From NCBI GenBank assembly GCA_964460845.1, contig CAYWRZ010000003.1, forward strand, positions 124,001 through 188,000: a stretch of 64,000 bases of DNA. The letters run 5' to 3'. This document shows positions 38,821 to 48,057 of this stretch, in pieces. Under the pieces are notes generated by a model. It worked only from the letters and a program-made list of their open reading frames with translations. It did no database searches and was not told the origin of the DNA. A program made the translations under genes and the position numbers. Every line of letters begins with the position of its first letter. Position 1 is the stretch's first letter. Source of the stretch: CAYWRZ01 sp964460845 (GTDB taxonomy: Bacteria > Bacteroidota > Bacteroidia > Flavobacteriales_D > UBA2798).

Positions 38821-39501
38821 ATGAGCCCCGAAGAAGCACTTTCTTTGCTTGGAATGGAGACCTGGGATGCGGAAGAGGCTATCGAGCGGGAAGAAGCCAT
38901 CGTGTTTGATACCAATGCTCATTTTTTGCGACAGCCACTTATTCCGCTATTGATTACCAGTCGTTTAAAAAAGCTTCATGAGTTGGAAAAAGCCCTTGCG
39001 CTGCTTTCCGGGAAAACGGCAAACCCGTCATTTTCCGCAGCGATTGATCTGCCAACTTCTACCGAAGCGCTTGCTTCCTGGGCGTTGGAGCATCCTTCGT
39101 GGGACAGCTTTCTACGCATTTACGATCAGGAGCTGGCCCGTGTTCGTTTGGGTCTTTCGCAGGCATTAAATGCGGTATCGGCACAGGAAGCCTTATACGA
39201 AGCGCTTAATGTGCAGTTGGTTTATGATGCCGTATGGTTATCCGCTTTCGGATCCGCCTTTCCCGAACATCAAAAAATAGTACCTTTAACCGATTTGCAG
39301 GTAAGGCAGACCCAACAGGCCGACACACTCGTTTTGCGGCGTTGCTGGCTCGAACTGCAGGAAGAAAACGGGTTCGACGGACAGGTCGGTCACACCGCTT
39401 TTTGGTTGGAGAGCCTGCTCCAATCGCCGGTAACCCTTCCGGAAGCGCTCAGACCTTTATTTAGCGAAGCGTTCAGGATACATAAAATATGGAAAAAATA
39501 A
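38821..39501 (+). CDS. cytoplasmic protein of unknown function
   Basis: 226 residues, mostly helical by composition, without signal or membrane segment. N-terminal LLGMETWDAEEAIEREEAIVFD and the following charged helices match no motif I can name. First of four tightly packed plus genes (spacing 3-4 nt each) ending in an outer-membrane protein, so the four are likely one operon. Confidence 0.65.
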   Translation: MSPEEALSLLGMETWDAEEAIEREEAIVFDTNAHFLRQPLIPLLITSRLKKLHELEKALALLSGKTANPSFSAAIDLPTSTEALASWALEHPSWDSFLRIYDQELARVRLGLSQALNAVSAQEALYEALNVQLVYDAVWLSAFGSAFPEHQKIVPLTDLQVRQTQQADTLVLRRCWLELQEENGFDGQVGHTAFWLESLLQSPVTLPEALRPLFSEAFRIHKIWKK

Positions 39502-39505
39502 CCGC

Positions 39506-39778
39506 ATGAGTGAAGAAAGGCTTTTACAGCTTAAAGCTGCGCTTGAACAATCGTTCCTTGCCCCCGATGTATATATGTTTAAGTTTATCGTACCGGCCAA
39601 TAACGAAATGCTGGCCCGTGTGATGGCGCTTTTTGACGCTTCGGCCGTGATCAATTCCAAACCTTCTTCCGAAGGGAAATACATTTCCGTGACCGCTCGC
39701 GAAACCATGCTTTCGGTAGAAGCGATTGTCGAAAAATACCGAAAAGCCTTTACCATTGAAGGATTAATAGCATTGTAA
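39506..39778 (+). CDS. DUF493 (YbeD-like) protein
   Basis: 90-residue ferredoxin-like alpha/beta protein of the DUF493/YbeD family, whose role is unclear (regulatory ACT-like fold). Recognised by MFKFIVPANNEMLARVMALF and SSEGKYISVTARETMLSVE. Starts 4 nt after the preceding stop and 3 nt before the next start. Confidence 0.82.
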   Translation: MSEERLLQLKAALEQSFLAPDVYMFKFIVPANNEMLARVMALFDASAVINSKPSSEGKYISVTARETMLSVEAIVEKYRKAFTIEGLIAL

Positions 39779-39781
39779 ACG

Positions 39782-40168
39782 ATGAGAACCGAGTTTTACG
39801 AAATATTGTTTTATTCCCTTTTTCTCACCGTCGGAATTTTTCTGCTGTATTATGGGCTGCGTTATTTTCGGCAACGAAACAAAGGCAACCGTCCGGTAAA
39901 GAAGTACGTCAAGGTATATGAGTTGCCCGGCGAAACGGCTGCCGGAGAAGTAGAGATTCGCATCGATCTTCCCGAAAAAAAAGCCCTTACGCTGGAGCTG
40001 CTTACCGCTGCGGGCGATCCGCTGCGGGTGCTTACCGAAAATGCGGAACATGAGGGTGAAGTGTGTTTTACGTTCGATTCGCGCAGTCTGCCCGACGGAG
40101 CCTACTTTTTCAGAGTAAGTACCGTCGATCAGTCGCTGACCCGTAAATTATTCATTAAAAACAGTTAA
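39782..40168 (+). CDS. single-pass membrane protein with T9SS CTD-like beta domain
   Basis: 128 residues: an N-terminal membrane helix (about 8-28), a basic stretch, then a beta domain of about 75 residues. Its layout copies that of a type A T9SS sorting domain: GEVEIRIDLPEKKALTLELL, SRSLPDGAYFFRVST, and a basic end TRKLFIKNS. There is no cleavable signal peptide and no passenger domain, so it is unlikely to be ordinary T9SS cargo. Function unknown. Confidence 0.65.
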   Translation: MRTEFYEILFYSLFLTVGIFLLYYGLRYFRQRNKGNRPVKKYVKVYELPGETAAGEVEIRIDLPEKKALTLELLTAAGDPLRVLTENAEHEGEVCFTFDSRSLPDGAYFFRVSTVDQSLTRKLFIKNS

Positions 40169-40171
40169 GCG

Positions 40172-40870
40172 GTGAAAAAAATTCTTCTGTGTTGCTGTGG
40201 TATGCTGCTGGCTTTGGGAAGTATGGCACAACCTGAAGAAGAGCCGCGCGGAACCGATTTTACCCCCGGAGTAATTCCGACCTTACGTCCTAATGTAAAA
40301 GGCGATTTCCAGCTTCCCATTCCCCTGGCCAATCGCTCGTTCTCGCGCACGGTCAACGGTATCGCCGATGCGGGACTTTCCGTACAATTTCCTTTTCTCC
40401 GAAATTTTTATGCCGGCGCGGGATTCCGTTATACCTATATGCAAATCAGCGATTTTATCATCAATACGAAGATAGACGCTAACATGAAGCAGTATGCGCC
40501 TTTTGCAAAAGTGGGCTTTGAGAAGTTTACTACCGAACGTATTTCATACAGCATCGCCCTGCGCGCGGGCTATTCCTGGATAGATTTTACAAGCAATACC
40601 TGTCCTGGAAAACCGGCACAGCAAGCCTATTACCTGCAACCCGAGTTTGCCCTTTCTATCTTATCGACCGAAAACCTGGGGTTTAGCTTTATCGTCTCTT
40701 ATTCATGGATAAATGCCCAATACGGGCCCGAATTGCTGTGTCTGCCTAATTTTAGCGGCATGATTCCTTCCGATAACAAGGGTGCTTATCAGGTGTTCAG
40801 CGTAGGGTTTGGTTTTACCGCGTTTTTCGGAAAAGAAAGAAAATCGACCCCCGCCTTTGGCGATCGCTGA
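40172..40870 (+). CDS. outer-membrane beta-barrel-like protein
   Basis: 232 residues starting with GTG at 40172, 3 nt after the previous stop. Signal peptide about 1-19 (GSMAQ). The mature part has alternating aromatic/hydrophobic strands (FYAGAGFRYTYMQI, ISYSIALRAGYSWIDF, LGFSFIVSYSWI) and ends VGFGFTAFFG, as in small outer-membrane barrels. Its stop abuts the stop of the next, convergent gene (TGATCA). Confidence 0.7.
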   Translation: MKKILLCCCGMLLALGSMAQPEEEPRGTDFTPGVIPTLRPNVKGDFQLPIPLANRSFSRTVNGIADAGLSVQFPFLRNFYAGAGFRYTYMQISDFIINTKIDANMKQYAPFAKVGFEKFTTERISYSIALRAGYSWIDFTSNTCPGKPAQQAYYLQPEFALSILSTENLGFSFIVSYSWINAQYGPELLCLPNFSGMIPSDNKGAYQVFSVGFGFTAFFGKERKSTPAFGDR

Positions 40871-41185
40871 TCAGGAAATAGTTGTCTTTTTCGCCTGATT
40901 GCGGTTTATCCGCTTTTTGACCAGCCACCCGGCCAGGGCGGGAATAAGCACAAAATACAGCAGTAATTTAAGCCAGCCTTTGAAAGTGAGCATACAGGAT
41001 CCTTGCAGTACGCAGTGGAGGTTGGAATAATGCGCAAGCGTTTGTTTTTCTTCGGTAAAGCTGTCGGTCACTACAGATTGCACCTGAAAAGCCTCAAAGA
41101 TGAGTAAGGTGTTGGTAAAAATGAGGTAGAAAAATCCGAAAACGGCGGCAGATACGATTATTCCTGCAATTTTACCCTTGTTCAT
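40871..41185 (-). CDS. small membrane protein of unknown function
   Basis: 104 residues with two membrane helices (about 7-30 and 70-88) separated by a loop with two cysteines (CVLQGSC) probably on the periplasmic side. No family recognised. Convergent with the outer-membrane protein gene and adjacent to another small membrane protein on the same strand. Confidence 0.55.
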   Translation of the reverse strand: MNKGKIAGIIVSAAVFGFFYLIFTNTLLIFEAFQVQSVVTDSFTEEKQTLAHYSNLHCVLQGSCMLTFKGWLKLLLYFVLIPALAGWLVKKRINRNQAKKTTIS

Positions 41186-41247
41186 AGCGCTTGGAGTTGG
41201 AATAAAAAACGGTAGAAAGGTATAAAGTTTTTCTGCCGTTTTTCCAT

Positions 41248-41826
41248 TCAGCTAAACAGTAATTTTACCCAAACGAAAGTGACCAGCAACAGAATTTCGA
41301 GTACGCCGAAGGTAATACGCGCGTCTTCGTCCGGTTTTTTCCACAGGCAATAACCGCCGATAAAAGCCAGCAACAAAGGAACGACTAAAAAAGCGCCGTA
41401 GCTGTTAAAATAAGGCGGACTTTCTTCAGGGCTTTCCGTTTCGCGGATGCCGGTTACCGTGTTAAAAAGAAACGTGGAAGAAATGGCAACGGTTTGCCCT
41501 TTTCGAAGCTGACTGCCCTGATTTTCGTTTACCCGAATTTCGCGCTTCGGTGTTTTTATCACAAAAGCGATTTCATCGAGGGTAATGGTTACAAGGGGAT
41601 GGTATTCCCGTATTTTTTTCCCCGAAGGCAGCTCCATGTACCAGTCTTCGATAAGCTCGTATTGTATTTTTCGAGGCAAAAAATAATCGAGCGAAAAGCC
41701 GATGCCAAGCAATACACAAAACAGAAATAGCGGGTCAAAAAGGCGCCCTGTCCTGTTCCGGCTTTTTTCTTCTCCGGAACGCTCTTTTTTTCCCGAACTC
41801 CGGGGCCTTGAATGGTAAATTTTCAT
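41248..41826 (-). CDS. membrane protein of unknown function
   Basis: 192 residues. A very basic, polar N-terminus (1-28) is followed by one membrane helix (about 30-50), a soluble beta-rich section (about 55-130), and two helices at the C-terminus (about 142-160, 170-190). No motif recognised. It starts 11 nt after the stop of the lamin-tail gene on the same strand, so the two may be co-transcribed. Confidence 0.55.
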   Translation of the reverse strand: MKIYHSRPRSSGKKERSGEEKSRNRTGRLFDPLFLFCVLLGIGFSLDYFLPRKIQYELIEDWYMELPSGKKIREYHPLVTITLDEIAFVIKTPKREIRVNENQGSQLRKGQTVAISSTFLFNTVTGIRETESPEESPPYFNSYGAFLVVPLLLAFIGGYCLWKKPDEDARITFGVLEILLLVTFVWVKLLFS

Positions 41827-41837
41827 CTGCTACGCCT

Positions 41838-44435
41838 TTACCGGAAATCTGAAGCAACGGATATCGCTTTTTTAAACTGCTTCACCAGACCGTCTTGCGA
41901 AAATATTTCAAAATACAATAAGTAGGTGCCTACAGGCACTTTTTCGCGGCTGTCGGTAAGCCCGTCCCAGCTAAAACTCCCCGTTTTTCCTAATAATTCA
42001 TTGTATAGCAGCGCGCGTATAGGCTGCCCGTGGAGGTTGTAAATACGGGCGTTACCGACATAACCGGGTTGGTCGAAAGCGTAACGGATATAAGCGATAT
42101 CCTGATAACCGTCGTTATCGGGCGAAAATAAAGGCGGTTCAATCACTACTTCCGAGCTGTTTTCGGATTCGCTAAGGTATTGCGAATTGCGGTATCCCGG
42201 TGTGGCAAAGCCCTCCGATTCGGCGGCAGAATGCCAGTTATTCGCATCGGAAGCAGGTCGATTCGGATCGAGCCTTTCGAGCGACACTCCTTCGGTCGAA
42301 GAAAGCAGCGGAAAGTGCATACTTGCCGAATAGCTGAAATCGTCTTGTACCGTGCCGGTGGCATCTACTAAAAATACCCGTCCCGATTGGCGGCTATAGG
42401 CAGGCAGGGAGGGCATTTGAAAAAGTCTTTCGCGAGCGGTATAAGGGTATTCGATCTGTAAAATTTCTAGGCTTGTGCTTAATGCCAGGTATTCGCCCGG
42501 AAACAGCAGCAAGGCCGATGCGCTGAGGGGACGTAGCTGTGAAATTTGTTGGCCCGAATAATTGGCTAAAGCCCAGTTTTTGAGATCGATAATGCGCGAA
42601 GAACGGTTGTAAAGCTCGACAAAGACCACACCTTGTACACGCGGAGTAAATAAAATCTCGTTCAGGATAATATCGCCCGGCTGTGCCGGGTCGGGCAATG
42701 CAAAAAACACCGGCTCTTCGTGTATGGGGTTACCCACGCAATCGCTGATACCGCTTACCGAGAGCGTATATTTTACGCCTTGCGAAAGTGCAGGATCGAA
42801 ACGCAATACGGCACTGCGATGGCCGGTAGAAGCCACTTCGACGATAGCCGAAAACGGTTGGCACAACCACTGCGCCATGCTAAGCGATAGGCTATCGATT
42901 GTTTCACTGAATGTGACGTTTGCGCTGCGGTCTGTCTGCGCATCTACAAGTGTGATAAAGGGCGCTTCCGTATCCGGGTTGTGCCCCTGTATAGAGTTGG
43001 ACTGGCCGGGCGAAGCCCCGGCCGGATTCTGCGAAGCAGCCCAGTTGTGTTGTTCTCCGCAAGGGTTGTTCGGATCGATCAATTCCAGCGACCAGCCTCC
43101 GCGTGCCTTTTCGGGATCATCAAACCATTCGTCGCGGTACGTTACCGCATGGAGTAAATGTCCGCTTCTATTTCGCAGGCTCAGCTCGTCCGAATTTCGG
43201 TTTAACGCAGGGAAAGAAACCAGGCTCAGCGCCCTGCCGAACACCGAATATTCGGCAAAAGCCGCCGCGGGGCAAAGAATAAGTGTTTCGCCCGGGAAAA
43301 GCGTGGAGGTAGGAAAAAGAGCATACTGGGTTTTTCGGTAAAAGCGACAACCTTCCAGCTCCAGCACTTTTTCGGAAGCGTTGTAAATTTCTACAAACGG
43401 TCGCGAGGGCAAAGATCCCTGCTCTTGTGTTTTGGAAAAAATTTCGTGTATCAGCAGCTCATATGCAGCCGGCTCTACTCCTAAGCCCAGGCCTGCGGTC
43501 GAATCGCGCAATCGGCGCCCCTGCCGGTCGTTAATACCCGATACGATAAGCTGATAGGCTGTGCCTTTTTCGAGGGCCTCTGACAATAAAAGGGTAAGAC
43601 CTGAAAAAGAAGGTTCTTCGGGTAGGATCGTGTGTACGGCTAATTCAGGTATAAAATGATACCCGGCCTCTTGCAGTGTCAGGCTGTCTAAGCTTTTGTT
43701 GAACCGCAGCCTGATTTCATTCGGATGCACGATTTCGGCCGATACAAGGGTGGGTACCAGCGTATCGGGAGGAACAGGCCCGGCATAGAGCTCGTCGAAA
43801 AAAAAACGGGCGCGGTTGGCCGACGAATACCTGACCAACAGCCCGAACCAACCCGAATGCAAATAGCTGCTATCTGTGGCGCTGCCTTGCCACAGGTAGC
43901 CCGAAGACGAATTTAGCGGCTCCGCTTCGAGGCTCCAGCGGTAGAGACTGTCGCGCGTTACCTTTACGCGTACCGGGTTTTGCGAGGTGCCCGAAAGCAG
44001 CCCGTCGGTACCGTCGATAAGTTTAACAACCGTGCTGCTGTCGCTTCTGAACAAGCTGATTTCTTTGGCGGTTCCGCCTAATCTTACGAAATAGCCCCTG
44101 AAGCCGGAGCGAAGATCGGCCTGATCGGAAAGGAGCGCCACATCCATATAATTGCCCGAAGTAAGCGCGCAGGCAGGATTGGCGAAGAAAGTCCAGCGGC
44201 ATTCCTGCGTGCTTTGAAACGGCGTGCTTAGGTAAAGGGTGCCGGGGGTAATTGCGGGGCCGTTGCTGCGCAGTTGTCCCTGATCGACTACCCAGCTTGC
44301 GGTATCGCCTGTCCACGAGGGGTTATGCGTAAAATCGCCGTCCGAAAAATCATCGCTTAGCTGTGCGAAAACCGGAAAGTATTGAAAACAGAGGAATCCG
44401 ACCGTGACCCTCATCCTGCGGCACATTATCTTCAT
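41838..44435 (-). CDS. large exported lamin-tail-domain protein with FlgD/T9SS-like C-terminus
   Basis: 865 residues. Signal peptide about 1-25 (FPVFAQ). An N-terminal jelly-roll part (about 30-215) precedes two repeats of an Ig-like SbsA/Big-type domain plus a lamin-tail domain. The lamin-tail domains are recognised by LLIHEIFSK...FVEIYNASEKVLELEGC and LNEILFTPRVQGVVFVELYN. The C-terminal 100 residues (FSPDNDGYQDIAYIRY ... WDGLTDSREKVPVGTYLLYF) match FlgD-like or gliding/T9SS-associated C-terminal domains. Predicted cell-surface protein. Confidence 0.82.
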   Translation of the reverse strand: MKIMCRRMRVTVGFLCFQYFPVFAQLSDDFSDGDFTHNPSWTGDTASWVVDQGQLRSNGPAITPGTLYLSTPFQSTQECRWTFFANPACALTSGNYMDVALLSDQADLRSGFRGYFVRLGGTAKEISLFRSDSSTVVKLIDGTDGLLSGTSQNPVRVKVTRDSLYRWSLEAEPLNSSSGYLWQGSATDSSYLHSGWFGLLVRYSSANRARFFFDELYAGPVPPDTLVPTLVSAEIVHPNEIRLRFNKSLDSLTLQEAGYHFIPELAVHTILPEEPSFSGLTLLLSEALEKGTAYQLIVSGINDRQGRRLRDSTAGLGLGVEPAAYELLIHEIFSKTQEQGSLPSRPFVEIYNASEKVLELEGCRFYRKTQYALFPTSTLFPGETLILCPAAAFAEYSVFGRALSLVSFPALNRNSDELSLRNRSGHLLHAVTYRDEWFDDPEKARGGWSLELIDPNNPCGEQHNWAASQNPAGASPGQSNSIQGHNPDTEAPFITLVDAQTDRSANVTFSETIDSLSLSMAQWLCQPFSAIVEVASTGHRSAVLRFDPALSQGVKYTLSVSGISDCVGNPIHEEPVFFALPDPAQPGDIILNEILFTPRVQGVVFVELYNRSSRIIDLKNWALANYSGQQISQLRPLSASALLLFPGEYLALSTSLEILQIEYPYTARERLFQMPSLPAYSRQSGRVFLVDATGTVQDDFSYSASMHFPLLSSTEGVSLERLDPNRPASDANNWHSAAESEGFATPGYRNSQYLSESENSSEVVIEPPLFSPDNDGYQDIAYIRYAFDQPGYVGNARIYNLHGQPIRALLYNELLGKTGSFSWDGLTDSREKVPVGTYLLYFEIFSQDGLVKQFKKAISVASDFR

Positions 44436-44446
44436 AGCGGGTTGAA

Positions 44447-44475
44447 TTGGCTTGCGGGTAAATGTAGTACATTTG
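44447..44475 (+). promoter_or_regulatory. asd promoter
   Basis: TTG (44447-44449), 18 nt, then TACATTTG (44468-44475), a full match to TAnnTTTG. It lies 31 nt before the asd ATG. Confidence 0.6.
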
Positions 44476-44506
44476 CGAAGCGCATTGTGACCAAAAAAAC
44501 GCCATT

Positions 44507-45517
44507 ATGAAAGTTGCAGTAGTAGGTGCCACCGGCCTTGTCGGCACAAAAATGAGACAGGTGCTTGAAGAGCGGAATTTCCCGGTAACAGAGTTTATCC
44601 CTGTGGCTTCCGAGCGATCGGTAGGAAAGGAAATTACCTTTAAAGGCAAGGCTTATACCGTAAAAAGTATGGAGCAGGCCCTGGCTTTGCGTCCGGAGAT
44701 AGCGATTTTTTCGGCCGGAGGTAGCACCTCGCTCGAGTGGGCCCCGCGTTTTGCCGAAGTCGGAAGCACCGTGATCGACAATTCTTCAGCCTGGCGGATG
44801 GATCCTACCAAAAAGCTTATCGTACCCGAGATCAATGCCGGGCAGCTTACTCCAAACGATAAAATCATTGCCAACCCCAATTGTTCTACTATCCAAATGG
44901 TGGTGGCGCTTAATCCCTTGCACACCCGTTATAAGCTGAAACGGATCGTAGTTTCGACCTATCAATCGGTGACCGGTACCGGCAAAAATGCAGTAGATCA
45001 GTTGATGAACGAACGTAAAGGCGTAGAAGGTCCCAGGGCATATCCGCATATAATCGATCTCAATGTGATTCCGCAGATAGACGTTTTTTTAGACAACGAC
45101 TATACCAAAGAGGAAATGAAAATGGTGCACGAAACCCGTAAAATTTTGGGTGACGAGACCATCGGTGTAACGGCTACCGCAGTGCGTATTCCGGTTATGG
45201 GTGGACACAGCGAAGCGGTCAATGCCGAATTTGAGAAAGAATTTGAGTTAGACGAAGTGCGTAAGCTACTGGCTGCTACCGAAGGGCTGAAGGTAGTCGA
45301 TAACCTCGCTTCGTTCGAATATCCCATGCCGAAAGACGCGCACGAAAAAGACGAGGTTTTTGTAGGACGCCTTCGCCGCGACGAAACCCAGCCCCGTACC
45401 CTTAACCTTTGGATCGTGGCCGACAACCTGCGTAAGGGTGCGGCTACCAATGCCGTACAGATAGCGGAATACCTGCTGGCGCACAAGCTGCTTTCTACAC
45501 CGGTAAAAACCCTTTGA
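44507..45517 (+). CDS. asd: aspartate-semialdehyde dehydrogenase
   Basis: NADPH-dependent enzyme making aspartate semialdehyde for Lys, Met, Thr and diaminopimelate synthesis; 336 residues. N-terminal VVGATGLVG binds the cofactor. The catalytic cysteine is Cys126 in NPNCSTIQ, and the acid/base histidine is in VMGGHSEAVN. Monocistronic: own promoter upstream and a terminator 27 nt after the stop. Confidence 0.97.
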   Translation: MKVAVVGATGLVGTKMRQVLEERNFPVTEFIPVASERSVGKEITFKGKAYTVKSMEQALALRPEIAIFSAGGSTSLEWAPRFAEVGSTVIDNSSAWRMDPTKKLIVPEINAGQLTPNDKIIANPNCSTIQMVVALNPLHTRYKLKRIVVSTYQSVTGTGKNAVDQLMNERKGVEGPRAYPHIIDLNVIPQIDVFLDNDYTKEEMKMVHETRKILGDETIGVTATAVRIPVMGGHSEAVNAEFEKEFELDEVRKLLAATEGLKVVDNLASFEYPMPKDAHEKDEVFVGRLRRDETQPRTLNLWIVADNLRKGAATNAVQIAEYLLAHKLLSTPVKTL

Positions 45518-45544
45518 ACGAATAAAGAGTAGAAGTGACTTTAT

Positions 45545-45575
45545 AAAAAAACCGGGAATTGTTTCCGGTTTTTTT
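45545..45575 (+). terminator. asd terminator
   Basis: AAAAAACCGG and CCGGTTTTTT form a 10-bp stem around a short loop, 27 nt after asd. Also usable by the convergent LolA-like gene on the other strand. Confidence 0.8.
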
Positions 45576-45599
45576 GTGCAATGAGGATTTATCCGAGTG

Positions 45600-46313
45600 C
45601 TATTTGTTAAACACCTCGTCCGAAAGTCCCTGGTTTATTTTGTAATCCGAAAAGCGGATCGTAATGCGGCTTTTCTTATCTTTTTTTCCGTCTTTCTCTT
45701 TGCTTTCGGTGGTGGCCGACGAAGATGAATGATCGCTGGAAGTAATCATTTTGGGCATTTTAAACTTCTTCGCATCCATAGTCACTATCATTTTTTCGGG
45801 CAGGCCGTAGCTCTCGAGCTCCCCGTAAAACAATTCGGTTACCACCGTGCCGTTCGTTTTGCTGGTGATCTGCGATTTGTGAATGAGGTTCCGGCTTTTG
45901 TCTATCCAAAATTTGCCCAATACCAAATCGGAAGTGTCTGAGGCAGGAATGATATTGATCACCGCGCAGGAAAATTCACCTACGTTTTCATACCCTTGCA
46001 GCAAGGTAATATAGGAAGTGCTGTCTTCGAGCGTCTGAAACATACCTTCCAATCCTTGCTTGGGCAGCAGCGCAATGTGCTTCGACTTGAAGCGAAACTT
46101 GTTTTTCTTTTTAAAATACACCGTGCCGTTTACCGGAAGCATTTTCACAAAAGGAATATCGGCTTTTACGTGCACACGAGCCTGATAATCCTCAATTTGG
46201 GTAAAGCGGGATACCACGCCCGAAATGAGCAGTCGGGCTTCGCTCTCGTCGGCCGCAGGAGTGGCGGGCGAGGAGGGAAACAGCGTAAGCCAAAGTAAGA
46301 AAAGCATTTTCAT
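45600..46313 (-). CDS. LolA-like outer-membrane lipoprotein carrier family protein
   Basis: 237 residues with a signal peptide (about 1-20). The body is like the half-barrel lipoprotein-binding LolA fold: LISGVVSRFTQIEDYQARVHVKA, GTVYFKKKNKFRFKS, and FWIDKSRNLIHKSQI. A Lys/Ser-rich insert occurs near residue 195. Its ATG overlaps the ABC permease stop by 4 nt. This ties a lipoprotein- or lipid-binding protein to an ABC exporter. Confidence 0.72.
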   Translation of the reverse strand: MKMLFLLWLTLFPSSPATPAADESEARLLISGVVSRFTQIEDYQARVHVKADIPFVKMLPVNGTVYFKKKNKFRFKSKHIALLPKQGLEGMFQTLEDSTSYITLLQGYENVGEFSCAVINIIPASDTSDLVLGKFWIDKSRNLIHKSQITSKTNGTVVTELFYGELESYGLPEKMIVTMDAKKFKMPKMITSSDHSSSSATTESKEKDGKKDKKSRITIRFSDYKINQGLSDEVFNK

Positions 46314-47152
46314 GAAAGAATATCTTTACGGTTAAAACTGTAGAGGGTAATACCGGTAAAAGCGACAATGTATCCGCAGAGGTAAAGCACCGAGTGCGTG
46401 ATTTCATTCCACTGTACCGGGTCGTCGAAAAACTTGCGCCAGGAGGTCATGTGTGTAGTAAATAGCCAGGGTCGGATGCTGTCAAAGAGCGGTACTTCGA
46501 GCGAGGCTATTATATTGAAGAGTAAAATTACGGCCATCGTAGTCACGATAGGGCCGATAGAGTTGTCGGAAAAACAAGACAGGCACAACGAAAGGGATGC
46601 GACCAGCAGCATAGCCAAAAAAGCCACGCCAAAAGCGCCCAAAAATCGCCATCCGGTATCGTCGTAAGGAATAATGATCAGCTCTTCGGAGCGAAGTACT
46701 ACCAGGTCACCTTCGCCGAACAAGGCGTGTCCCAGCACCAGCGAAAGTAAGGCCAGCAGCAGCACCAGCAGCAGCGTATAAAGTGTGCCTGCAAGGAATT
46801 TGGCCATGAGCAGCTTGGTACGCGAAAGCGGTTTGGTAGCCAGCAGGCGCAGTGTACCCGATGCGGCTTCGCCCGAAATCAGATCGCCGTTAACCAGCGC
46901 CACCAGCAGCGGCACATGCACCACCAGCATTTGCAGCAGCAGCAGCGCCACCAGGTTGCCGTTCAGCACATGGCCTTCGAACACAAACGACTGTTCGAGC
47001 GGTTGCATCAGAAATTCGAGATAGCTGCTTCCGTCGATATACATGGCGACCTGTACCAGCAAGGCAATCACGATAATGGCCGTAAAGCCGATGTAGCTTC
47101 TTGGCCGTGCCGCAATCTTATAAAGTTCCAGAAAAAAGGCTTTGCGCAGCAT
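46310..47152 (-). CDS. ABC-2 type transporter permease
   Basis: 280 residues with six predicted membrane helices (about 20-40, 66-86, 110-135, 160-190, 200-220, 250-272). The segment LVNGDLISGEAASGTLRLLATKPLSRTKLL is characteristic of ABC-2 permeases. Start overlaps the ATPase stop (TAATG), end overlaps the LolA-like start. Substrate not known. Confidence 0.9.
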   Translation of the reverse strand: MLRKAFFLELYKIAARPRSYIGFTAIIVIALLVQVAMYIDGSSYLEFLMQPLEQSFVFEGHVLNGNLVALLLLQMLVVHVPLLVALVNGDLISGEAASGTLRLLATKPLSRTKLLMAKFLAGTLYTLLLVLLLALLSLVLGHALFGEGDLVVLRSEELIIIPYDDTGWRFLGAFGVAFLAMLLVASLSLCLSCFSDNSIGPIVTTMAVILLFNIIASLEVPLFDSIRPWLFTTHMTSWRKFFDDPVQWNEITHSVLYLCGYIVAFTGITLYSFNRKDILS

Positions 47153-48057
47153 TACCGGTAAGTGAGGTTAAGAAAATAATCTTCCAGCTTTCTTTTCGAT
47201 TCTATCGAGAAAATGTCGATTCCTTTTTCACAAAGCGCGCGGGTCAGTACCGGAATCTCGGCTTCGGTACACTTTACCCGTATTTCGCCGGGTTCGCCGG
47301 GCAGCACTTGCCAATCGGGCAGCAGGGCGGCTACCTCTTCGGCCCGGCTTACCTTGAGCGCGACCAGCTTTTCGCCTTCGTTGATGAGCTCGCCCACGGC
47401 GCCTTGTGTCACTACCTGACCTTTATAGATAATGATCATCCGGTTAGCGATAAGCTCAATTTCCGAAAGCAGGTGAGAAGAAAGGATCACCGTTTTCCCT
47501 TTTTCGCGACTCAGCCGCAGAATGAGGTTACGTATTTCGATGATTCCCTGCGGATCGAGGCCCGTAGTAGGCTCGTCGAGAATGATGATGTCGGGATCGT
47601 GTAACAAGGTCTGCGCGATGCCTAATCGCTGGCGCATACCGTGCGAGAAGCCCTTCACCTTGTCTTTTTCACGGCCTTTTAATCCGACAAATTCCAACGT
47701 TTCCTGAATATGAGCCTGCGGAATCCGTTTTCCTGAATAACCGGCGGCTATGCGCAGGTTGCTTTCGGCGCTCAGGTACTTGTAAAAATCGGGCTTTTCG
47801 ATGATACAGCCTATACGACCCAGCACTTCGCTGCGGTGCTTTTGCAAAGACCGACCGAACAATTTTATCTCACCGGCGTCGGGGCTAATCAGCGAAACCA
47901 GCATACGGAGCGTAGTGCTTTTCCCTGCGCCATTGGGGCCGAGAAAGCCAAATACATCACCTTTATATACTTCGAAGCTGAGTTTGTCAACAGCCTTAAA
48001 ACTGCCGTAACTTTTCACCAGGTTTGTGACCTGAAGAATGGGAGAAGAGTGATTCAT
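47152..48057 (-). CDS. ABC transporter ATP-binding protein
   Basis: 301 residues from the ATG at 48057 (MNHSSPILQVTNLVKSYG); an earlier in-frame start would add an unlikely tail. Walker A GPNGAGKST, signature GFSHGMRQRLGIAQ, Walker B IIILDEPTTGLDPQG and the H-loop ILSSHLLSEIE are all present. Like CcmA/NatA-type subunits it drives an ABC-2 exporter. First gene of a three-gene operon. Confidence 0.95.
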   Translation of the reverse strand: MNHSSPILQVTNLVKSYGSFKAVDKLSFEVYKGDVFGFLGPNGAGKSTTLRMLVSLISPDAGEIKLFGRSLQKHRSEVLGRIGCIIEKPDFYKYLSAESNLRIAAGYSGKRIPQAHIQETLEFVGLKGREKDKVKGFSHGMRQRLGIAQTLLHDPDIIILDEPTTGLDPQGIIEIRNLILRLSREKGKTVILSSHLLSEIELIANRMIIIYKGQVVTQGAVGELINEGEKLVALKVSRAEEVAALLPDWQVLPGEPGEIRVKCTEAEIPVLTRALCEKGIDIFSIESKRKLEDYFLNLTYR

